Shown here piece after piece: positions 9,101 to 17,907 of a DNA stretch of 64,000 nucleotides (its first letter is position 1; every line of letters begins with the position of its first letter). Below the pieces are notes generated by a model. That model saw only the letters and a list, made by a program, of their open reading frames with translations. It was not told the origin of the DNA and did not search any database. The stretch lies in contig PNAJ01000059.1 in the NCBI GenBank assembly GCA_003170295.1, positions 89,186 through 153,185 on the forward strand. The letters are read 5' to 3'. A program made the translations under genes and the position numbers. The stretch comes from Bryobacterales bacterium (lineage in GTDB: Bacteria; Acidobacteriota; Terriglobia; Bryobacterales; Bryobacteraceae).

Positions 9101-9343
9101 TCAGCCCTTGCAGTCGACCTGATGCCGCGCCGCGGGCGCAAGCGCGCGCACGAATCCGCTCTCGATGTTCGCCAATCTGCGGCTCTCATGGCGGATGCGC
9201 TGCTTGATCACGCGGATCGCGCGCTTGGCTGCTTCGCCCGCCGCAATCGACGCTTTCACGGCATCGCACAGCTCGAACGTCGGTCGAATCGAGTCGAGCG
9301 CGGCGATGGCTTCCGCACGCATTTCGCCCGCGGCTTTGAGCAC
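9101..9343 (-). CDS. Small helical protein downstream of fliD (possible flagellar accessory)
   Basis: Alpha-helical, adjacent to and co-directional with fliD; start uncertain. Confidence 0.45.
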   Translation of the reverse strand: MLKAAGEMRAEAIAALDSIRPTFELCDAVKASIAAGEAAKRAIRVIKQRIRHESRRLANIESGFVRALAPAARHQVDCKG

Positions 9344-9399
9344 ATCCAGATCCTGCGCTTCGGCGGCGGCAATCGTGATCCGTGTAGTTTGTTCGATGG

Positions 9400-10767
9400 T
9401 CAGGCCACGTTTCCTGTCGATTTCCCGTACATCACTAAGTAGAGGCCTTGCAGACTTCCGTTCAACGTCGCTTGCTGCGATTCGTAGGCTGACTCCAATG
9501 CGTCGGCCGCCTCGATTTGTTTGGCGAGACCCTTCTGCATGTTTTGGATGTTCGTCGTGGTCTTGAGGATCTCGGCTTGAAGGTGGGTATCGGTCGTGGT
9601 GTCGCCGGACACCTCGATCTGGATCTGCCCGTCAATCGGACTGCTGAACTGATCGAATGTCTTCGAAAACGCTCCCAGACCGGTGGTGGTGGATCCCGCG
9701 AACTTCAATGCATCGGTCAGTTGCGTGGAACTCATGCCATTGATCTTCGTTTGATCGAACGTGGCAGCTCCATTGGAGGAATTAAATGTGACGCCCAGAT
9801 CGGCCAGACTGTGAATGCTTCCGCTGGCGCTCTGATACGAGGTCATCTGGTGCATCGCCGCACGAAGCTGACTGATCACCGGGTCGCCGAGCAGCGCGCC
9901 GCCGCCGGGTCCGACCTGCGCCTGCACCGCCGCTTCCAGTGAGTTGTAATTCGTGATCAGATCCTGCAAACTGCTCGTGAGTTGCGAGGGATCGCTCGCC
10001 AGCGTCATCTTGACCGCCGTACTGGTGGGCGCGATAATATTGAACGTCAATCCCGAAATCACGTTGTTGACCGTGTTGCTAGCCTGGCTGATAGGGATGC
10101 CATTCAATTTGAACACCGCGTTGGTGCCCGGATTGGTGGCCGTCAGGATGTTCGTGTTCGCACCGGTAGGATCGTCGTTCAACTGCAGCGCTGCGAGTCC
10201 GGTCGCATTCGCCTGGAGCGAAAGGTAATTCGTCCCCGTGCCGGTAGTTAGAATCGAGGCCGTCACGCCCACGCCCATGCCGTTGATCTGATTCATCACG
10301 CCGGAGAGCGTGTTCGTGGTGAGAGTGAACGTGTTGTGGACGCCTCCAATCACCAGATCCATCTTGCCGGTCGTCGATACCGGCGTCGCAGAGGGGTCCG
10401 CATAGCTGATCAGCGATGTTTCCGAGGCGGCGGCTGCCGCTGACGTTACGGAGTTGATCGTATAAGTCGCAGCCGTTGTCGCGCCGGAGTTGGTCACGGT
10501 CACTGCCGCGGTATTGGAACTGGTGGCGCTCAACGCCTGGCCCGCCGCAAGCGTGCCCAGACTGGTCAAACTGGTGGTCAGCGCGGCTACCGTGCTTTCG
10601 AGAGAACCCAGCGTCGCCTTGTGCCCCAGAACAAACGTATCCTGGGTCTGGAGCTGGGATAGAGGAACCTCGGATGTCTGTACCGCTTTATTAAGGATGT
10701 TCTGAAAGTCGGTGGCATACTGCCCCGTTAAGTTCATTACGATCGGTGTAATGGTAGAACTGCTCAC
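9400..10767 (-). CDS. fliD: Flagellar filament capping protein FliD
   Basis: NKAVQTSEVPLSQLQTQ, hook-associated protein 2 organisation, C-terminal coiled coil. Confidence 0.85.
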   Translation of the reverse strand: MSSSTITPIVMNLTGQYATDFQNILNKAVQTSEVPLSQLQTQDTFVLGHKATLGSLESTVAALTTSLTSLGTLAAGQALSATSSNTAAVTVTNSGATTAATYTINSVTSAAAAASETSLISYADPSATPVSTTGKMDLVIGGVHNTFTLTTNTLSGVMNQINGMGVGVTASILTTGTGTNYLSLQANATGLAALQLNDDPTGANTNILTATNPGTNAVFKLNGIPISQASNTVNNVISGLTFNIIAPTSTAVKMTLASDPSQLTSSLQDLITNYNSLEAAVQAQVGPGGGALLGDPVISQLRAAMHQMTSYQSASGSIHSLADLGVTFNSSNGAATFDQTKINGMSSTQLTDALKFAGSTTTGLGAFSKTFDQFSSPIDGQIQIEVSGDTTTDTHLQAEILKTTTNIQNMQKGLAKQIEAADALESAYESQQATLNGSLQGLYLVMYGKSTGNVA

Positions 10768-12094
10768 AAGGGACTCATCGGCTCAACCGGAGGAAAGTGT
10801 GAGCAGGAATTTGCCGACCCGATGGTACCTGGGGGCGATCTGGCTGGCGTTCCTCGTCCACGGGGCCTTTTATTGCCATCTCATTCCGTTGTGGGAAGGC
10901 TTCGACGAGTGGGGGCATTACGCCTTCGTCGAATATCTGCGCCTCCACGGCACGCTGCCCTTGCCGTCCGATGATGTGACGGAAGAGATTCACGATTCGG
11001 TCGAATCCGAGCCCATCCGGCATGAAGAGGTAGAACCTCTAAAAGTGTTCGAAGCCCAGCAGCCTCCGCTCTATTATTGGATACTTTCGGTGCCGAACCG
11101 GATCTTCATTCACACACCCATCTCGATTCGGGTCCATCGGTTGCGGCTGTTCAGCGTACTCATCGCGTCGCTGGTGATTCCACTCGCGTATCTTGCTGCC
11201 CTTGAGCTGTTTTATAGCCGCGCGATCGCATTGAGTGTCTGCGCGCTGATCGTCTCCATGCCGGCGCTGATGATTGATATCTCGAGAATCGGCAATGAAA
11301 GCCTCTCGATTGCGATAGCATCCTGGATCATCCTGCTTCTGCTCCGGCAATCCCAGTCCGTCACTGGCCGTCTTGTGGGGCCGCCAATTCTGGCGGCAGC
11401 CGCCTTTTCAGGCGGCTCCGCTCTCGGTCTCGCGCTGGGCCTCGGACTCTTAACGAAGGCATATTTCCTCGCGTTCATCCCGGTGCTGCTTCTGCGCCGC
11501 CGCATTTATTCGCTGCTCGTTGCTATCGCCATCGGCGGCTGGTGGTATTGGCGAAATTTTCGTTTGACCGGTACGCTGACTGGCGAAGTGACGGACGTCG
11601 CGGTGTCGAAGCTCGGGTTCGCGGCAAAGCTTGCGGCTATCGGAAAGGTACATTGGCTGCGGGTGCTCGATTCCGCGGTCTGGACGCATATCTGGACCGG
11701 CGCATGGAGCTTCCTCACCGTCCGGAGCTGGATGTATCGCGTGTTTGAGGTGGTTTTTCTAATCGTTGCAATTATGGTCGTTTTAGCGCTCGCCAGGCGT
11801 CCTATTGGACGATTTAAGGGCAAATTAGCGCTGTTATGTTCGCTAGAAGCGCTGTTTGCCCTGGGAATCTCCTATCAGTCGGTGTTGATTTTTCTTGCGA
11901 AGAACATCATGTTCGCCCCCGGCTGGTATTTCTACGCGCTGGTCGTCGCGGAGGCGCTTTTATTGGCCTCGGGAATGCTTCTATTGGTTGGCCGGAAGCG
12001 AGTCCTGCTGGCGATGGGATTCCTCATCGCGTTATTCGTGGCGCTCGACGTCTATACCGCGATTTTTGTTCTCGCGCGTTTTTACAAACGCTAG
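10752..12094 (+). CDS. Polytopic membrane glycosyltransferase-like protein (family 39/DUF2142-like)
   Basis: Multiple TM helices; periplasmic FDEWGHYAFVEYLR..EAQQPPLYYWILSVPNRIF motif. Confidence 0.65.
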
Positions 12095-12100
12095 TGTGGC

Positions 12101-12175
12101 GCGGACCCCCCGGTCCGGCTCTGCGAAACTCAGGCCGACGAGGGCGTCGGCCGCGGACCAGGGGGTCCGCCCCAC
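12101..12175. repeat. Family A palindromic repeat array between convergent genes
   Basis: GCGGACCCCCCGGTCCGGCTCT ... GGCCGACGAGGGCGTCGGCC ... GCGGACCAGGGGGTCCGCCCCAC. Confidence 0.8.
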
Positions 12176-12188
12176 ATAAGCTCAGAGA

Positions 12189-13190
12189 CTAGACTTTCCG
12201 CAGCTTCGTGACGCGTCCGACTTCCACCCACTCCACCACGAAAATATTGCCCGCGTGATCGAAACTTGCGCCGTGCGGAGCCACAAATTTCCCCGGCTTG
12301 AAGGCATCCCGAGCCATCACGCGAGTCTTGCGCCACTCGCTCGCCGAATCGTCGCCCAGATGTTCTATCACATTGTTATCGCGGTCGATGAGCGTCACGC
12401 GCGCGCCTAAATCGGGGATCACGAACACGCCGTTACGCTCGCTGAAGTGACACGGCAAATTCGTCCCGCCGACAAACTTCACGTGTTTTCCATCGAGTGT
12501 GAAATATTGCAGCCGCGCATTGCCGCGATCCGCCACCAACAGCAGCGGTTCCGGACCGCGCAAATCCATCGTGATTCCGTGCGGACAATCGAGTTTCCCC
12601 GCTTCCTTCCCTTTTCCGCCGAACGTGCGAATATATTCGCCTTTGCTCGAGTACTGATTGATGAAGCTCGACCCATAACCGTCGCCCACATAAATATCGC
12701 CATTCGGCGCGATCGCGAGATTGGTCGGGCTGTATTTCAGTTGCGCCGTGCTGTACGAGGTAGACTCCTTCGGATACCCCAGCGTGAACACTTCCTCGCC
12801 CGCGAGCGTTGTTTTCACGACAATCCCGCGCTTGGTGTCGCACAAATAGAGGAATTCGTGGCGGCCTTCTTTATGGATGTGCAGGCCGTGCGCGCCGCCC
12901 TCAAACTGCGCCCCCCAGCTCTTCACGAATTTTCCCTTGGAGTCGAAAACCACCATGGTGTCGTGCTTTTCACTGGTTTTATTCACCGTGTGATGGACGT
13001 AGATGTGCCCGTGCGAATCCTCGCATACGCCGTGCGTGTTGCCGTATTTCAGGCCGGCGGGCAGCGCGCCCCAATCGGAAATCATCTCGTATTGAAATTC
13101 ACCCGATCCGACAATCGGATTTTTCGACCCGCTCTTGGACGATGCAATGACAGCGGGCGCAAGCGCCACGAATGTTCGACGGGACATCAT
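12189..13190 (-). CDS. NHL-repeat / 6-bladed beta-propeller protein
   Basis: Repeated propeller motifs DGYGSSFINQYSSKGEYIRTFGGKGKEAGKLDCPHGITMD, GASFDHAGNIFVVEW. Confidence 0.8.
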   Translation of the reverse strand: MMSRRTFVALAPAVIASSKSGSKNPIVGSGEFQYEMISDWGALPAGLKYGNTHGVCEDSHGHIYVHHTVNKTSEKHDTMVVFDSKGKFVKSWGAQFEGGAHGLHIHKEGRHEFLYLCDTKRGIVVKTTLAGEEVFTLGYPKESTSYSTAQLKYSPTNLAIAPNGDIYVGDGYGSSFINQYSSKGEYIRTFGGKGKEAGKLDCPHGITMDLRGPEPLLLVADRGNARLQYFTLDGKHVKFVGGTNLPCHFSERNGVFVIPDLGARVTLIDRDNNVIEHLGDDSASEWRKTRVMARDAFKPGKFVAPHGASFDHAGNIFVVEWVEVGRVTKLRKV

Positions 13191-14593
13191 TTCGGTGGTT
13201 CCTCATCTTTCTTTACTAAGACCGCGGTCAGTTCCGGATCGGAGGCCTCCAGCACTTTTTTCGGGATGTAGCAATAGCCATTGTCGCCCCAATCGGTGCC
13301 CCAGGAATTTTTCACGATATAGAAATTGCCAGTGTAGCCGACCATCAGCATGGCGTGGCGTCCGTGCTGGCCGCTGGGCGCCTCCGCGGCATTGAACATG
13401 CCGTCGCGGCCGATGTCGGAAAACGCCTCCCCGGTGTTGATCGAAATATGCACCGGACAGCCCGCGCTCAGGACCTTGCGCGCGTCTTCGAGCGAAATAG
13501 GCAGAGGCGTCGCGGGCAGCACGTGCTTCCCCGCATCGGCCGAGAGCACTCGTTCCGAGGTCACCGGCACTTCGCTCGAATCCGGCCACAATTCCTGCCG
13601 GCAGGTACCCTGCTCCGTCAGCAAACGCCCTGGATCCGGACCTCCAGTAGTGCCGTCGCCGCCTTTGTACGCGTATTGATAATCTTTCGCGTCGCCCTGC
13701 ATGCGCTGAAATTCGAGCATCGTGAAACTCGGCGACAGCCGCGGCGAGCTGCCCGTCTTCATACTCGTCACCAGTTCGGTCGCATGCGTCCACGCGAATG
13801 CCGAGCACCGCGACGTCTGCCCCTGATCCCCGATCGGGGTCGCGAATTTGCGCAGGTCGACCGCGTCTTTCGGCTCGACCGCGGCGAACGCCGGCGGCAA
13901 GGGCTGCGGCGGAGCAATATCGCCTTTCTGCGGCACACTTACGTCGACATTGCTGAAATCGACCCCGGTATAACGAGCCATCAGAAGCGACAACGCCGCC
14001 GCCTCGATGAATCCAAATGCGTGCAGACGGCCGTCCTGCTGATAGAGATTGATGGTGTCCGCGCTGCCCGGCACCACCTGATTCAAGCCGCGCATGAAAC
14101 CCGGATCCGCGAACTCCTGATACCCTTGCGCGGCTAGTTTCGTCGCTTGCGTGTCGCCGAAATACTCGTGATTGCCGAACAGATTCTTGGCGGATTCGTC
14201 GTAGTCCGACTCCGTCCAATTGCCGTCGTCTTCCTGAAAATCATCGGCCGTGGCATTGGGAAAATCTTCAGCCGGGGGCGCGGTGTCGTCGTCGAGTTCG
14301 ACTAAATCATCGGGATCGGAAAAGGATTCGTTGACGTCGTCGTAGTATTCGTCGTCGTTATTATCGTTGTCGCCATCGCCTCCGGCCGCGGCGTCTTCCG
14401 GTTGATCGTCGGCGTCCGGTTGATCATCGTCCTGTTGATCGTCGTCTTGTTGATCGTCGGAGTCCTGATCGTCGTCGTCCTGATCGCCACCGCCGTCGCC
14501 GTCGCCGCCGTCACCACCGCCGTCGCCGTCATCGTCTTCCAGCCAATACCGCCGATTTTCGTCGCGAGGATCGTCGTAGGTCATCAGAGACAT
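13187..14593 (-). CDS. Papain-like (C1 family) cysteine peptidase with a long Asp-rich N-terminal region
   Basis: GDQGQTSRCSAFAW, GRHAMLMVGYTGNFYIVKNSWGTDWGDNGYCYIP; acidic run DDDGDGGGDGGDGDGGGDQDDDDQDSDDQQDDDQQDDDQPDADD. Confidence 0.85.
   Translation of the reverse strand: MSLMTYDDPRDENRRYWLEDDDGDGGGDGGDGDGGGDQDDDDQDSDDQQDDDQQDDDQPDADDQPEDAAAGGDGDNDNNDDEYYDDVNESFSDPDDLVELDDDTAPPAEDFPNATADDFQEDDGNWTESDYDESAKNLFGNHEYFGDTQATKLAAQGYQEFADPGFMRGLNQVVPGSADTINLYQQDGRLHAFGFIEAAALSLLMARYTGVDFSNVDVSVPQKGDIAPPQPLPPAFAAVEPKDAVDLRKFATPIGDQGQTSRCSAFAWTHATELVTSMKTGSSPRLSPSFTMLEFQRMQGDAKDYQYAYKGGDGTTGGPDPGRLLTEQGTCRQELWPDSSEVPVTSERVLSADAGKHVLPATPLPISLEDARKVLSAGCPVHISINTGEAFSDIGRDGMFNAAEAPSGQHGRHAMLMVGYTGNFYIVKNSWGTDWGDNGYCYIPKKVLEASDPELTAVLVKKDEEPPK
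14400..14540. repeat. In-gene minisatellite encoding the Asp/Gln-rich tract
   Basis: Reiterated TGATCGTCGTC.TGTTGATCGTCGTCTTGTTGATCGTCGG units. Confidence 0.75.
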
Positions 14594-14596
14594 CGT

Positions 14597-14624
14597 ACAC
14601 CGCTCCCTGCGGTCACGGCTCGGA
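14597..14624 (-). repeat. Repeat family B (REP), 3' flank of the RAYT gene
   Basis: ACACCGCTCCCTGCGGTCACGGCTCGGA, inverted relative to 15131-15159. Confidence 0.85.
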
Positions 14625-15107
14625 AGAATCGTAAATGGCCATTGGCTCTCCCTGCTTGTCAACCACGTACCCAAGAGCCGCTAAAACATCCTCCCGCTTC
14701 CACAACCAGCGAGTGCTGCCATGCCGAGCCCACCGCTTTCGATCTGACCCATCGAACGCCAGCTCATTCAAGCGCCGGCTCGCGAACGACTTGAGGTCGT
14801 TCATCACTCTCTCTGGCCGAACCTCCGCGTCGATCAGCAGGTGAACATGATTCGTACGCACATGCGCCGCCAACAAACTCCAACCGCGATTCGAACACCG
14901 GTCGATCACCGACGCCAACACCGCCTGCCTGCGGCCTTCATCCATCGAATAGGGTGGCTGGTCCATCTGATGCCGCGCCCACTCTACCCATTTTGTATCG
15001 CCCTCGACCAAGCGGCTTCCCGGAATATTGTGATTCCGATCCACGGAGCCCGGCGAATCACCATGCAGATGACATCCGTAGCAAGCGAACGTGATCAGAT
15101 AAGTCAT
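14613..15107 (-). CDS. REP-associated tyrosine transposase (Y1/IS200-like, RAYT)
   Basis: LITFACYGCHLHGD..VRTNHVHLLIDAEVRPERVMNDLKSFASRRL (HUH-type HVHLL motif); flanked by inverted palindromic repeats; no conventional IS ends seen. Confidence 0.85.
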   Translation of the reverse strand: MTYLITFACYGCHLHGDSPGSVDRNHNIPGSRLVEGDTKWVEWARHQMDQPPYSMDEGRRQAVLASVIDRCSNRGWSLLAAHVRTNHVHLLIDAEVRPERVMNDLKSFASRRLNELAFDGSDRKRWARHGSTRWLWKREDVLAALGYVVDKQGEPMAIYDSSEP

Positions 15108-15130
15108 CGAGATCGCGACTAAGCCGATTC

Positions 15131-15159
15131 TACCGAGCCGTGACCACAGGGAGCGGTGT
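15131..15159 (+). repeat. Repeat family B (REP), 5' flank of the RAYT gene
   Basis: TACCGAGCCGTGACCACAGGGAGCGGTGT. Confidence 0.85.
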
Positions 15160-15208
15160 CAGGCTTTCGCGCTAATACCCGAGCCCTTCTCGCCGATTAG
15201 AAACCATC

Positions 15209-15541
15209 ATGTCCACTGGAAAAGGCATCCGCCGCCAGAAGCGAATCGCCTACGTCGGTCCCATCCGGATTTCGTGGGAGGACCAGGGCCAACCGCGCTT
15301 CGCGCTCGCCAAGTGTTTGGATATCTCCGAAGCCGGCGTGCGCATTGAAGCGCCACAACCCGTGCGGATCGGCTCCACCATCCAACTGGCCGCGGAGCGC
15401 ATCAAGCTCGCCGGCTCCGCGACCGTGAAAAACGTGGTCCGCAATGGCAGTAAATATTTGCTGGGCGTCCAATTAAATCGGGCGATGCTCGGCCAAGCGA
15501 TTACCGAAATCGAAAGCCGCCCCTTAGTCTCCGTCCCATAG
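15209..15541 (+). CDS. PilZ domain protein
   Basis: RRQKRIAYVGPIRISW..CLDISEAGVRIEAPQPVRIGSTIQL. Confidence 0.8.
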   Translation: MSTGKGIRRQKRIAYVGPIRISWEDQGQPRFALAKCLDISEAGVRIEAPQPVRIGSTIQLAAERIKLAGSATVKNVVRNGSKYLLGVQLNRAMLGQAITEIESRPLVSVP

Positions 15542-15651
15542 AAAACTTGAATCGCATCCATTAAAAAGTTTGACGCACGCGTGCAAAAAATTTGACGCGC
15601 GCGAGCCGAGACTCTCCTATACTGGTTTGTTTACACTTTTGGAGCGTCGCT

Positions 15652-17022
15652 TTGGCGAAAATCAATCTCTCGATTCCATTTTTGTTGCTGACCGCGCTGG
15701 CTTCGGCGCAGCCTGCCGACCTCGAAAAACGATTATCCGATCTCGATAAGGCCGCGAAAGCCGCGCAGAGTGCCGGCGACAACGCCTGGATGCTGGTCAG
15801 CGCCGCGCTGGTGCTGATGATGACAGGCCCCGGCCTCGCTTTGTTTTACGCAGGTCTCGTCCGTCGCAAAAACGTGATCGCCACAATGATGCAGAGCTTC
15901 GTGCTGATGGCGCTGGTCACCGTGATCTGGGCGCTGATCGGCTATAGTTTCGCGTTCGGGGAGGGCCCCACTCCGTTTCTGGGCGGATTCAACTACGCGT
16001 TCCTGCACAACGTCGGCGCGGCGCCTAACGCCGATTATGCGGGTACCATTCCGCAGCAGACGTTCATGATCTATCAATTGATGTTCGCCATAATCACGCC
16101 CGCGCTGATCTCCGGAGCTTTCGCGGAGCGCATGAAATTCTCGGCGCTGCTGCTGTTCATGACGCTATGGATGTTCATCGTCTATTTCCCGATGGCGCAC
16201 ATGGTCTGGGGCAAAGGCGGATTCCTGAATGCGACGCTGGGCGGGAAAATTCCGTGCTTCGATTTCGCGGGCGGCACCGTGGTGCACATCACCTCCGGCG
16301 TTTCGGCGCTGGTCTGCGCGCTGTACCTGGGCAAGCGCAAAGGATATCCGAATGAGCCGATGCGCCCGCACAGCATGGTTCTCGCGACCGTCGGCGCGTG
16401 CCTGCTGTGGGTGGGATGGTTCGGCTTCAACGCCGGATCGGCGCTGGCCGCATCGTCGCTTGCCACCAGCGCATTCGTCGCGACGCATTTCGCGGCAGCG
16501 GCGGCGGCCCTTTCCTGGATGGTCGCTGAATGGATGCACACCGGCAAGCCCAGTGTGCTGGGCGCAATTTCAGGATCGGTCGCGGGATTGGTCGCCATCA
16601 CTCCCGCGTCGGGATTCGTGAAGCCGATGCCGGCGCTGATCATCGGCGCGGCGGCGGGCGTGGTTTGTTTCCTGATGGCGACGGCGGTGAAGAAGAAATT
16701 CGGATACGACGATTCGCTCGACGCGTTCGGCGTCCACGGCGCTGGCGGTACGCTGGGCGCGCTGCTCACCGGCGTGTTCGCGACCAAGGAAATTAACGAC
16801 GCGCTATCGGGCAAAGCGCTCGGTTGGGCGGATGGAAACGCGGCGCAGATCCTCAATCAGTTAATAGGATGCGCCATCGCGGCCGGCCTGGCGATTGTGG
16901 GCACGTTTCTCATTTTGAAGATTTGCGACGCGTTGATAGGCGTGCGCGCGTCCGAGGATCAGGAAATTGAAGGGCTCGATCTAAGCATGCACGGCGAGGA
17001 AGGATATAATTTCGAGGCGTAG
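15652..17022 (+). CDS. amtB: Ammonium transporter (Amt family)
   Basis: MMTGPGLALFYAGLVRRKNVIATMMQ, GGTVVHITSGVSALV, DDSLDAFGVHGAGGTLGALLTGVFA. Confidence 0.95.
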   Translation: MAKINLSIPFLLLTALASAQPADLEKRLSDLDKAAKAAQSAGDNAWMLVSAALVLMMTGPGLALFYAGLVRRKNVIATMMQSFVLMALVTVIWALIGYSFAFGEGPTPFLGGFNYAFLHNVGAAPNADYAGTIPQQTFMIYQLMFAIITPALISGAFAERMKFSALLLFMTLWMFIVYFPMAHMVWGKGGFLNATLGGKIPCFDFAGGTVVHITSGVSALVCALYLGKRKGYPNEPMRPHSMVLATVGACLLWVGWFGFNAGSALAASSLATSAFVATHFAAAAAALSWMVAEWMHTGKPSVLGAISGSVAGLVAITPASGFVKPMPALIIGAAAGVVCFLMATAVKKKFGYDDSLDAFGVHGAGGTLGALLTGVFATKEINDALSGKALGWADGNAAQILNQLIGCAIAAGLAIVGTFLILKICDALIGVRASEDQEIEGLDLSMHGEEGYNFEA

Positions 17023-17081
17023 TATCAGTTCCACATGTCAGGTATGGTTTTTTCACCGGGAAGGAGTCGCTTGCGACTGAT

Positions 17082-17724
<643 letters not shown>

Positions 17725-17765
17725 AGGCCGCGAGGAGGATTTAGTGGCCCAAAACGCGAAGATGC

Positions 17766-17875
17766 GCGAAAACATGGGGACTGACCACTCTGTCCCAAGG
17801 CGGCCGCGGTCGTTCGCGAAAACGGACTTCTGTTCGGCGCCGGGTGGACAGAGCGGTCTGTCCCCATGTTTTCGC
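17766..17875. repeat. Long inverted repeat between glnB and glnD
   Basis: 17766-17797 GCGAAAACATGGGGACTGACCACTCTGTCCCA versus 17845-17875 TGGACAGAGCGGTCTGTCCCCATGTTTTCGC. Confidence 0.9.
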
Positions 17876-17907
17876 CCCGTCCACAAAGTTCGTACGGCCA
17901 AAAAATT

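Noticed and set aside
14302-14532. Thr/Ala/Ile-rich ORF (TATAVVTAATATA..)
   Set aside because: Alternate-frame reading of the Asp-codon minisatellite in the protease gene.
14400-14540. Possible CRISPR-like array of short repeats
   Set aside because: Units are contiguous in-frame codon repeats without unique spacers or nearby cas genes.
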